From positions 11,024,501 to 11,088,500 of the forward strand of contig NC_010162.1 of the NCBI RefSeq assembly GCF_000067165.1: DNA of 64,000 nt, read 5' to 3'. Positions 56,908 through 64,000 of the stretch are shown piece after piece (within the stretch, counting starts at the first letter, position 1; every line of letters begins with the position of its first letter). The notes under the pieces were generated by a model. That model ran no database searches and was not told where the DNA came from. It was given only the letters and a program-made list of their open reading frames with translations. Source of the DNA: Sorangium cellulosum So ce56. Lineage in GTDB: Bacteria > Myxococcota_A > Polyangia > Polyangiales > Polyangiaceae. A program made the translations under genes and the position numbers.

Positions 56908-57573
56908 ATGTCACTGGTGCGCGTGCTCGAGCCAGAGGTCATGGATACCGACGAGGACGCGCGGGCCTACGACAGCATGGACCACGCCGCCGTGAACGCG
57001 GCGTTCTGCGACGCGCTCCTCTCCCACAACCCCGGTCTCGCATACGCCCTCGACGTCGGCACAGGGACGTGCCTGTTGCCCATCGAGCTTTGCAGGCGCG
57101 CCCCCGCCGCGCGGATCAAGGCGATCGATCTCTCCGCGGCGATGCTCGATCTCGGGCGCCGCCATGTCGAGCAGGCCGGGCTCACCGAGGCCATCGCGCT
57201 CGCGCTCGTGGATGCCAAGGCGCTGCCCGAACCGGATGAGACATTTTCAGCCGTGCTCTCGAACAGCATCGTCCACCACGTCCCGGAGCCAGCGCAGGTG
57301 CTGCGCGAGATGCTCCGCGTCCTCCAGCCCGGCGGGCTCCTGTTCGTGCGGGACCTGGTCCGTCCGGAAGACGAGGCGTCGATCGCCGCCCTCGTCGACA
57401 CGTACGCGGCGAACGACACCGCGTACCAGCGAGCCCTCTTCGACGCGTCGCTGCGCGCGGCGCTCTCGCTCGACGAGGTGCGTGAGCTGCTGCGCTCGCT
57501 CCGGATTCCCCCCGAATGCGCGCAGATGACGAGCGACCGGCACTGGACCCTCGCGTTCCGCAGGGCCTCCTGA
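56908..57573 (+). CDS. class I SAM-dependent methyltransferase
   Basis: 221 aa from ATG 56908 with GGAGAAGGA at 56892-56900; a TTG 36 bp earlier is in frame but unneeded. SAM-binding motif I LDVGTGTCLLPIEL, acidic loop KAIDLSAAMLDLG, motif III-like DETFSAVLSNSIVHHV and LQPGGLLFVRDLVRP. Methyltransf_11/25-like. Substrate cannot be told; small-molecule or tRNA wobble-type enzymes are possible. Confidence 0.8.
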   Translation: MSLVRVLEPEVMDTDEDARAYDSMDHAAVNAAFCDALLSHNPGLAYALDVGTGTCLLPIELCRRAPAARIKAIDLSAAMLDLGRRHVEQAGLTEAIALALVDAKALPEPDETFSAVLSNSIVHHVPEPAQVLREMLRVLQPGGLLFVRDLVRPEDEASIAALVDTYAANDTAYQRALFDASLRAALSLDEVRELLRSLRIPPECAQMTSDRHWTLAFRRAS

Positions 57574-57662
57574 TCCGAGGGCGCCGCGCGCTGGTCCGGG
57601 CCGCGGCGCGGGCACGTCAAATCGACGCGACGGCCAGCCCGGCTCGTAATAAAAGCGTCCAC

Positions 57663-58286
57663 GTGAACGCCACCGGAACACGAGCTCGCCGGGCGCGCGG
57701 CGTTGCCCCCGCGCTCTTCCTGTCCTTCGCCATCGTCCTCGCGGCATGCGAGGAGGGCCCGCCTCGCCCGAGCGAGCCGGAGCGGCCCGCGCCCCCGCCG
57801 CCTCAGCCGAGCGCAGGGCTCGCGCCGCCCGCGGCCAGCTCGGCCGCAGCAGAGCCCCCGAGCGCAGGCGCGCCGGGAGACGCGGGCGAGCCGAAGGGCA
57901 CGCCCGCATGGCAAGGGACATGGGAGGGGCGCTACGACGCCAAGAAAGGCAGCGTCGTGATGCCCCCGAAGGTCAAGGACGCCGCGCGCCAGAAGGACGA
58001 CGGGAAGCAGGTCACAGGCCCTGGGACGGTGACGCTGACCATCGAGCCGAGCGGTGAGCTGAAGGGCACCGCGAAGGGAGCGCTCGGCGACGCGACGCTC
58101 GTGGGAAAGGCCGAGGACGGCATGGTCCGCGCATCGGTCTTCCCCGACGATCCGCGGGCCCCGAACGCGATGACCGGCGTCCTGGTCGGCGAGCTGAAGG
58201 AGAACGTCATCCACGGCAGGATCCGGGTGACCGGGCCCGATGCCCTCCTGGTGCGCGAGTCCCCCATCGAGCTGAAGAAGAAATGA
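57663..58286 (+). CDS. small lipoprotein of unknown function
   Basis: 207 aa from GTG 57663. Signal with lipobox VLAAC (Cys ~32), a Pro/Ala-rich linker to ~82, then a ~120-residue beta-rich domain starting GTWEGRYDAKKGSV and ending GRIRVTGPDALLVRESPIELKKK. The pattern (W-x-G-x-Y/F, repeated G-x-L/V-x-G strands) resembles lipocalin-like barrels, without a firm match. Convergent with phoH. Confidence 0.6.
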   Translation: MNATGTRARRARGVAPALFLSFAIVLAACEEGPPRPSEPERPAPPPPQPSAGLAPPAASSAAAEPPSAGAPGDAGEPKGTPAWQGTWEGRYDAKKGSVVMPPKVKDAARQKDDGKQVTGPGTVTLTIEPSGELKGTAKGALGDATLVGKAEDGMVRASVFPDDPRAPNAMTGVLVGELKENVIHGRIRVTGPDALLVRESPIELKKK

Positions 58287-58341
58287 TCAGCGCAGCCGTG
58301 CGAGACGTCGACGCCGGCGTCTCGCACGGCTGGGTCGCGCG

Positions 58342-59454
58342 TCAGCTCGCCGCGCCGGCTCCTCCCGGCTCGCCTGCTGGCGCGCGGCCCTGCGGCTCCT
58401 GCGGCGCAGCCCCGGCCTCTGCCGCTGCGCCGCCGCGCGCGCCGCCGCGACCCGCCTCCGCCCGCCGCTCCTCGCGCTGGCGCGCCACCTCGGCGTCCCG
58501 TTGCTCGTACGCCACGATGATCCGCTGCACGAGCGGGTGGCGCACGACGTCGACCTCGGTGAACGAGCAGATCGCAATCCCCTCGATCCCCGCGAGCAGC
58601 TCGCGCGCCTCCGCGAGGCCGCTGCGCGCGCCGTGCGGGAGATCGACCTGCGTGACGTCGCCCGTCACCACGGCGCGGGAGGCGTAGCCGAGGCGGGTGA
58701 GGAACATGCGCATCTGGTCGCTCGTCGCGTTCTGCGCCTCGTCGAGGATGACGAAGCAATCGTTGAGCGTGCGGCCGCGCATGAAGGCCAGCGGCGCGAC
58801 CTCGATCTGACCGCGCGTCACGAGGCCTTGCGCCTTGTCCGCATCCATCATGTCATGGAGCGCGTCGTAGAGCGGGCGCAGGTAAGGATTCACCTTCTCG
58901 GCGAGATCGCCGGGGAGGAAGCCGAGCCGCTCTCCCGCCTCGACGGCAGGACGGGTCAGGATGATCCGCTTCACGCGGCGCTCGAGCAGCGCGTGCACCG
59001 CCATGGCCATCGCGAGGTAGGTCTTGCCCGTCCCCGCCGGCCCGATGCCGAACGTCATGTCGTTCGATCGGATCGCCTGGATGTAGCGCTTCTGCGCCAG
59101 CCCCTTCGCCGAGATAGGCCGGCGGCGCGCCGAGATGAGGACGACGTCCTCGAACAGCTCCCGCAAGGTCATCCCCGGGTCGTCCCGGAGCGCCTGCACT
59201 CCGCGCACGTAGTCCTGGGGATCGAGGACCACGCCGCTCCTCAACATCTGCGCGGCCTCTGCCAGGCACCGCTCGGCGAGCGCGACCTTGTCGGCGTCCC
59301 CGGCGAGCCGGATCGTGTTGCCTCGAACGCCCGACTCGATGCCAAGAGTGCGCGCGATGAGCTTGAGATGCTCGTTCCCCGGCCCGGCGAGGGCCACCAA
59401 GGTGCTGTTGTCGAGCACCTCGACATCCGCCGTGATCCGCACGCTGGTCGTCAT
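58342..59454 (-). CDS. phoH: PhoH-family ATPase
   Basis: 370 aa. N-terminal KH-like region, then the PhoH domain: RSNDMTFGIGPAGTGKTYLAMAMA with Walker A at 138-145, LTRPAVEAGERLGFLPGD, FVILDEAQNAT Walker B, MFLTRLGYASRAVVTGDVTQVDLP. In other bacteria these act with YbeY in rRNA processing, and ybeY often follows; here the downstream neighbour is convergent and is not ybeY. The last ~55 residues are an Ala/Gly/Arg-rich tail. Confidence 0.95.
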   Translation of the reverse strand: MTTSVRITADVEVLDNSTLVALAGPGNEHLKLIARTLGIESGVRGNTIRLAGDADKVALAERCLAEAAQMLRSGVVLDPQDYVRGVQALRDDPGMTLRELFEDVVLISARRRPISAKGLAQKRYIQAIRSNDMTFGIGPAGTGKTYLAMAMAVHALLERRVKRIILTRPAVEAGERLGFLPGDLAEKVNPYLRPLYDALHDMMDADKAQGLVTRGQIEVAPLAFMRGRTLNDCFVILDEAQNATSDQMRMFLTRLGYASRAVVTGDVTQVDLPHGARSGLAEARELLAGIEGIAICSFTEVDVVRHPLVQRIIVAYEQRDAEVARQREERRAEAGRGGARGGAAAEAGAAPQEPQGRAPAGEPGGAGAAS

Positions 59455-59576
59455 CCCGTGATCCTTCCCCGCCTCTGCCCCGGCGCTCCGCCGCCGGCAC
59501 GTGCCGCCACTCCATGAGCAGGACCTTGACGCGGCTCACCTCTCGCTCGAATGTCGCGCTCGCTCGCCGTATGGCT

Positions 59577-59606
59577 TACACAGAATCGTAACGTCCTGGT
59601 CATAAT
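59577..59606 (+). promoter_or_regulatory. candidate promoter of the OprO/P-type porin gene
   Basis: TACACA (59577-59582), 18-nt spacer, CATAAT (59601-59606), leaving a ~55-nt leader with GGGAG before the ATG. The -35 region contains TTACACAG and GTAACGTC, which could be activator boxes in place of a full -35. Confidence 0.45.
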
Positions 59607-59666
59607 TTCGCGTCGCAGTGCATGCGAGATCCGGCGAGCGGGCGAGCCGCACACAGGGAGAACTGC

Positions 59667-61427
59667 ATGAGGTTAGCTACATCGGCGCTGCTGGGCATGA
59701 CTGTTACGCTGTCGGGCCTTTCGGCGCTAGCACAGCCTGGACCCCAGGGCCCAGCGCAACCTGCCCCGCCGCCGCCTCCAGCCGCTGCCCCGGCGGCTCC
59801 TGCCGGCGCTGTTCCGCCCGCTGCCGCTGCCGCTCCGACGCCCGCACCGCCGCCCGACGCAGCGCCGCCCGCAGAGGAGCTGCCGCCGCCCCCGCCTCCT
59901 GGAGCGGCGCCGACCGCCGCGCCGCCGCCTCCTCCGCCTGCGCAGGTGTTCGCGCCGACCGCCGGTGTCGCCATCGTGAAAGAAGAGCGGCAGCCGCTCG
60001 CCGGCTGGCACGGCGGCTTCTTCCTCCGGGACGCGAACGACACCTTTCGGCTCTACCCGAAGGGCAGGCTGAACTTCGACTTCGCCAGCAGCTTCGGCGC
60101 CGGCGTGTCGGATGTGTCGGCGGCGGGCGGCGGGAGCGCGCTCAAGCCGCGCCTCTTCATCCGCCGCGCGCGGCTCGAGGTGGCCGGCGAGTTCCTGAAG
60201 AGGTTTTCCTTCGATCTCGACGTCGACTTCGGCGGCCAGGGGCTCGCGAACGCCAACGGCCGGACCGAGAACGCCGCCGCCGCGGCCGGGCAAACGCCGA
60301 CGGCCGAGAGCGCGCGCTTCGCGCCCGTCGAGAGCACCACCGCGAACGCCGTGCTCGCCGACGCCTGGATCAACTACTCGGTCATGCCCGCGCTCAACTT
60401 CCTGTTCGGGCAACACCAGGCGTTCTTCTCGATGGATAACCAGACGAGCGACAACAGCACGACGTTCATGGAGCGCAACATCGCGACCCGGAGCTTCGCC
60501 TACCCCGAGGGCAAGGACATCGGCCTGACGATCTGGGGCGACGTCGCCGACAGGATGGTCGTCTACGGCGTCAGCGTGGTCGGCGGCGACGGGCAGAACC
60601 GGCCGGGCGTCGACAGCCAGTTCGATTTCATCGGCCGCGTGGTCGCGCGCCCGTTCGCCAGCGACAAGAAGGGGCTGCTCGCGAAGGCGCAGATCGGCGT
60701 CAGCGCGCGCTACGGCGACCGCGATCAGGAGTACGTGGGCTACGACCATGCGCCCATCAGGACGGCGCAGGGCTACACGCTCTGGGGCGCCGGCTACACG
60801 GACTCGCTGAAGCGCCCGATCCACGTCATCCCGTCGGCCTCGCAGGCCGCGATCGGCGGCGAGCTCCGGCTGCCCATCAAGATGGTCGAGCTCCGGGCCG
60901 AGGCGTACTACGTCGCGAACGAGACGCGCGAGGCGGTGGAGGGCTTTCAGCTCACCAACACCGAACGGCTCGGGCAGGTGAAGGGGCTCGGCTGGTACGT
61001 GCAGCTCTCGGCGTGGCCGGTCGGCGACGCCTTCGTCAGCGGCGATCCAGGGTTCAGCCCGCGCCCCACGAAGGTCGATCTGTCGAAGGAGATCGAGAAG
61101 CCGAAGTCGGGGCTCGAGGTGGCGGCGCTCCTCGCGGGGATCAACGCGACGTACGACGGCGCGTCCCGCGGGGGTGCGTACGACGAGAATACGCCGGGCG
61201 CCGAGGGGGGGCCGGGCACCGACCTCGACGTCATGCAGATCGGCCTCGCCGCGAACTACTGGTACACGAAAAACATACGGCTCGGCGTGAATTACAGCGC
61301 CTACCTGACGCCCGGCAGCGGCTCCAGCGAGAACCTCCTCCGGGTGCCCGGCAATACGGTGACGCCCGCCGATCCGGACGCGCACGCGCTGCACGAGCTC
61401 GGCGCCAGGCTCAGCATGTCGTTCTGA
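59667..61427 (+). CDS. OprO/OprP-type phosphate-selective porin
   Basis: 586 aa from ATG 59667. Signal peptide ending SALAQ, then a ~70-residue Pro/Ala linker that the Pseudomonas porins lack. From ~115 the barrel: GGFFLRDANDTFRLYPKGRLNFDF, FIRRARLEVAGEFLKRFSFDLDVDF (typical first strands), FLFGQHQAFFSMDN, GWYVQLSAW, ending ARLSMSF with C-terminal Phe. The fold is clear; anion choice cannot be read from sequence. Divergent from phoH across 212 bp. Confidence 0.85.
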   Translation: MRLATSALLGMTVTLSGLSALAQPGPQGPAQPAPPPPPAAAPAAPAGAVPPAAAAAPTPAPPPDAAPPAEELPPPPPPGAAPTAAPPPPPPAQVFAPTAGVAIVKEERQPLAGWHGGFFLRDANDTFRLYPKGRLNFDFASSFGAGVSDVSAAGGGSALKPRLFIRRARLEVAGEFLKRFSFDLDVDFGGQGLANANGRTENAAAAAGQTPTAESARFAPVESTTANAVLADAWINYSVMPALNFLFGQHQAFFSMDNQTSDNSTTFMERNIATRSFAYPEGKDIGLTIWGDVADRMVVYGVSVVGGDGQNRPGVDSQFDFIGRVVARPFASDKKGLLAKAQIGVSARYGDRDQEYVGYDHAPIRTAQGYTLWGAGYTDSLKRPIHVIPSASQAAIGGELRLPIKMVELRAEAYYVANETREAVEGFQLTNTERLGQVKGLGWYVQLSAWPVGDAFVSGDPGFSPRPTKVDLSKEIEKPKSGLEVAALLAGINATYDGASRGGAYDENTPGAEGGPGTDLDVMQIGLAANYWYTKNIRLGVNYSAYLTPGSGSSENLLRVPGNTVTPADPDAHALHELGARLSMSF

Positions 61428-61611
61428 CGCGCCCCGTCCCGCCGCGGCCGGCGTCCCGGCCGCGCCCCTCATCCGCCCCTCATCCTTTTGCCCTCCAACG
61501 ATCCGCGCCGCGGGCGCTCCGCGCGGCGCGCCGGCAGCGCGGGAGCCCCGCCGGCGAGGTCGCGCGCCTCAATTTTGGCCCAGGACAGCGCGGCGGGGTA
61601 CCCGTCGGGCC

Positions 61612-62895
61612 ATGCGCGACATGCGTCAGTGGATCGCCGTCGGTGCAGCCGTGGGGCTCGTGGCCGTGACCCTCCCCATGCTGCGCGAGCACGACGTCCA
61701 GCTCGGGGGGCTGCTCGCCAAGAAGACGACCGCCGGGGGCCCGACGATCACGCGGACGGTGACGCCGCCGCCGCTCACGGACCTCGATCTGACGCGCATC
61801 GACGACCGGAGGACCCCGCCCACGGCGCCGGCGCACGGCGACCGCGTCGCGGAGCTGACCATCGACCCGATGTACCAGCGGGCGGCGATCGGCTTCCTGC
61901 GGGCAGGCCAGGTCCCGGAGGGCGCGGTCGTCATGACCGATATCCGCACCGGGAAGGTGCTGGTCTGGGCGAGCTACGTGAACGAGGGGGCGATGCACGA
62001 CGTCGCTGCAGAGGCCACCGCGCCGTCAGCGAGCGTCTTCAAGGTCGTGACCGGCACCGCCCTCGTCGAGGCGGGCCTGAGCCCGAACACCAAGCAGTGT
62101 TATTCGGGCGGCGAGCACTCGATCCGGCCGGCGGACATGGTCGACAACAAGCGCCGCGACAAGTACTGCGCGACGCTCGCGCAGGCGATGGGCCGGAGCA
62201 TCAACACGGTGTTCGCGCGGCTCGCCGCGAAGAACCTCGACCACGAGAAGCTCGGCGCCGTGGCCGAGAAGCTCGGCTGGGGTCAGGACACGCCGTTCGA
62301 CGTGAAGGTCGCGACGAGCACGATCTCGCTCCCGGAAGACGATCTCGGCTTCGCGCGGACCGCGGCGGGCTTCTGGAACACGACGCTGTCGCCGTTCCAG
62401 GGGGCGAACCTGGCGACCACGCTCGCCAATGGCGGCGAGATGATCCGGCTCCACGTCGTGTCGAGCGTCAAGGACGAGATCGGCGACATCTACAAGGGCC
62501 CGAGCGAGCGCCAGGTGCTCAAGCGGGTGATGGACGAGAGCACGGCCAACGCGGTGACCGCGATGATGGAGGCGACGGTGGATAACGGCACGAGCTACCG
62601 TTCGTTCCATGATCGCAACGGCCGCGCCTACCTCCCGGATATCCGCGTCGCGGGCAAGACGGGGACGCTCACGAAGCCGACGCCCGAGGGGCCCTTCTAC
62701 ACCTGGTTCGTCGGGTTCGCGCCGAGCCGCAAGCCCGAGGTCGCCATCTCCGTGATGGTCGCCAACGGCGCCAAATGGCGGGTGAAGGCGACGAACGTCG
62801 CCTGCGACATGCTCCGCACCTACTTCGCCGACAAGGGCGCGCCCGGCGTGAGCGATCCGAACAACCGGACAGGCGCGACAGCCCACCGCCGCTGA
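61612..62895 (+). CDS. penicillin-binding-type transpeptidase, short membrane-anchored form
   Basis: 427 aa. N-terminal TM (WIAVGAAVGLVAVTLPML), then directly the transpeptidase domain: SVFK with Ser141, SIN at 196-198, KTGT with Lys349. Ordering and spacing fit class B PBPs, but the N-terminal pedestal domain is nearly absent (only ~60 linker residues), so it is a minimal PBP or PbpA-like. Periplasmic active site; peptidoglycan crosslinking or beta-lactam binding expected. Two Cys (~163 and 186) flank the SxN region. Confidence 0.85.
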   Translation: MRDMRQWIAVGAAVGLVAVTLPMLREHDVQLGGLLAKKTTAGGPTITRTVTPPPLTDLDLTRIDDRRTPPTAPAHGDRVAELTIDPMYQRAAIGFLRAGQVPEGAVVMTDIRTGKVLVWASYVNEGAMHDVAAEATAPSASVFKVVTGTALVEAGLSPNTKQCYSGGEHSIRPADMVDNKRRDKYCATLAQAMGRSINTVFARLAAKNLDHEKLGAVAEKLGWGQDTPFDVKVATSTISLPEDDLGFARTAAGFWNTTLSPFQGANLATTLANGGEMIRLHVVSSVKDEIGDIYKGPSERQVLKRVMDESTANAVTAMMEATVDNGTSYRSFHDRNGRAYLPDIRVAGKTGTLTKPTPEGPFYTWFVGFAPSRKPEVAISVMVANGAKWRVKATNVACDMLRTYFADKGAPGVSDPNNRTGATAHRR

Positions 62896-63371
62896 CGCGG
62901 GGCCGACGAGCCGCCGACCCGCGGCGCGCCAGGCCGATCGCGGCGCCGCGCTGCGCAGATGCACCTGAACGCGGCACCGTGCCCCCGGCGAGGTCCCCTG
63001 GGCCGACGACGCCAGCGCATTGTCGGCCGGTCAGGAAGACCACCGCGCAACCTTCACGAGGCCCCCATAAGGCCGAAATCGTTCGATTCCGCCCTCACCA
63101 GGATCCGGCGATGACGGTGCGTCACGGACCGGTGTGCCTGCCTGGTGGCCGACAGGAGTGCAGGCTCATCGTAAACGCCGCGGCGGCGATCGATTCATGG
63201 AAACTTTCCGCCCGGGGGGGCGACCCCTCCCGCCGGCTCGCCGTCCGCGGCGCGAAGGTCCGGACCGCTCCGATGCAGCCGGACACCCTGGGCCAGGGTG
63301 GGACCTAGTTGCGAGAGGTGCTGCTTGTGCAGCTTGTGCTCGGCCGAGATCCGCGTGCTAGCATCTCTGTT
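62896..63371. other. 476-bp region before the small basic protein
   Basis: No supported gene. Contains four TTGTGC hexamers, in part, and the -10-like TAGCAT at 63358 (listed separately). ORFs here are shadows. Confidence 0.4.
63334..63363 (+). promoter_or_regulatory. candidate promoter with near-leaderless start
   Basis: TTGTGC (63334-63339), 18-nt spacer, TAGCAT (63358-63363). Transcription would begin near 63370, almost on the GTG at 63372. Confidence 0.3.
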
Positions 63372-63623
63372 GTGCAGGTTGTGCTCCGCAAGCTCGGCCG
63401 GGGATCACGCGCAGTCGTTGGCCGGCTCGTCCGTGCACCACGGAAAGGCTCGGTCATCGTCATCGAGTTCTCCGACGGAATGCATGAATATGTCACGACG
63501 CCGGTCAAGCGCGTGTTGCGCCTCGCCGGGCGCGAAGTCTTCTACATAGAGACCGTGAACTCCCGGTACCGCCTCGAGGTGCGCGGCCGCGAAGTCGCGC
63601 TGGACGGCGCGGTCGGCGGCTGA
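63372..63623 (+). CDS. small conserved-looking protein of unknown function
   Basis: 83 aa from GTG 63372; the frame is open to TTG 63309, giving 104 aa. Basic, no Cys, no TM. Sequence VLRKLGRGSRAVVGRLVRAP, then strands SVIVIEFSDGMHEYVTTPVKRVLR and FYIETVNSRYRLEVR: a small beta-rich fold. No signal peptide. Family not recognised; composition and codon bias look coding. Confidence 0.55.
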   Translation: MQVVLRKLGRGSRAVVGRLVRAPRKGSVIVIEFSDGMHEYVTTPVKRVLRLAGREVFYIETVNSRYRLEVRGREVALDGAVGG

Positions 63624-63929
63624 GCCCTGCCAGGTGCGGCCCAGGCGGCGCGGATCCTCCGGCTCCTTCAGAACGAGCGCGCGCCTCTGATGTGACCGCG
63701 CGGCGAGGCGGAGGTCAACGCCTCACGGCGGCGCGATGCACTGCACACTCGTCTAGCACGGGAACTGCATCTCCGCGCGCATTGCCCCTTGCGCTTCCAT
63801 TCGCTCTTGGGCACAGTCCCGCTCCCTTTGAGGGGCCCCGCGGTAGGCCATCCACCGGTGCAGGATGGGGCTCGCCTGGCGAGCTGTCGTCATGATGCCG
63901 CGCCCCCGACCGTGAGGAGATTGAAGCAG
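63624..63929. other. 306-bp intergenic region
   Basis: Nothing recognised apart from the RBS GAGGAGA at 63914-63920. Confidence 0.4.
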
Positions 63930-64000
63930 ATGGGCAAGCGCGATCGCCGCCAGTCGATGAAGATGAGGCGCCGCAAGGCGCAGGCTGCCAAGAAGGAGCG
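63930..64000 (+). CDS. short basic protein, N-terminal part (runs off window)
   Basis: ATG 63930 follows GAGGAGA by nine bases; TTG 63921 is in frame. The 23 residues in the window (MGKRDRRQSMKMRRRKAQAA...) are almost half Arg/Lys, as in small nucleic-acid-binding or ribosome-associated proteins. Identity unknown without the rest. Confidence 0.45.
   Translation, partial: MGKRDRRQSMKMRRRKAQAAKKE

Overview
This 64 kb window is very GC-rich chromosomal DNA from a delta-type, predatory/soil myxobacterium. It looks most like the Sorangium/Polyangium group. The reasons are three Hanks-type Ser/Thr kinases with extracytoplasmic tails, an AgmX/PglI-type C-terminal domain protein, many lipoproteins of no known family, and strong third-position GC that creates long antisense shadow ORFs. 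I see no insertion sequence, prophage, CRISPR array, tRNA or rRNA. The assignment comes from gene content and style, not from a marker search.

Layout. 1-6098 (minus strand): a partial RluA-type pseudouridine synthase, a PEP-synthase-like enzyme and a Tat-exported esterase-like protein in one probable operon, then an AgmX/PglI-domain membrane protein. 6791-17067 (mostly plus): a secreted His/Cys-dyad protein paired with a prodomain-like lipoprotein, Ser/Thr kinase 1, a thioredoxin-fold lipoprotein, an AMIN-like lipoprotein, a MepA-LysM murein endopeptidase (minus), RecD2 helicase and a TPR protein. 17149-21565 (minus): HAD phosphatase, rpmA, rplU with a recognisable promoter, and a divergent ClpB. 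21640-29114 (plus): glutaredoxin, kinase 2 with PEGA domain, a TPR/PEGA/beta-barrel protein, a tandem hairpin array in front of acetyl-CoA synthetase, and kinase 3. 29184-35452 (minus): rho, a double-GAF histidine kinase, a CCG-domain Fe-S protein and a HAMP histidine kinase. 35873-38373 (plus): acylphosphatase and an exported repeat-rich protein.

38521-50751 (minus) is the ribosomal block, transcribed rplV-rpsC-rplP-rpmC-rpsQ-rplN-rplX-rplE-rpsN-rpsH-rplF-rplR-rpsE-rpmD-rplO-secY-adk-infA-rpmJ-rpsM-rpsK-rpsD-rpoA-rplQ. It starts at rplV: the usual leading S10 genes (rpsJ, rplC, rplD, rplW, rplB, rpsS) are not upstream. It ends in two strong hairpins at 38434-38509.

51382-64000: a Gly-rich lipoprotein, an FGE-fold lipoprotein, an Asp-box lipoprotein, an AT-hook DNA-binding protein (minus), a methyltransferase, a small lipoprotein, PhoH (minus), an OprO/P-type porin, a penicillin-binding-type transpeptidase and two small basic proteins, the last running off the end.

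The parts that seem least explained are the hairpin array before acs, the altered first ATPase ring of the ClpB paralogue, the kinase/Fe-S/kinase operon without a response regulator, the secreted protease-like protein with its separate prodomain-like lipoprotein, and the split ribosomal operon with tailed ribosomal proteins.
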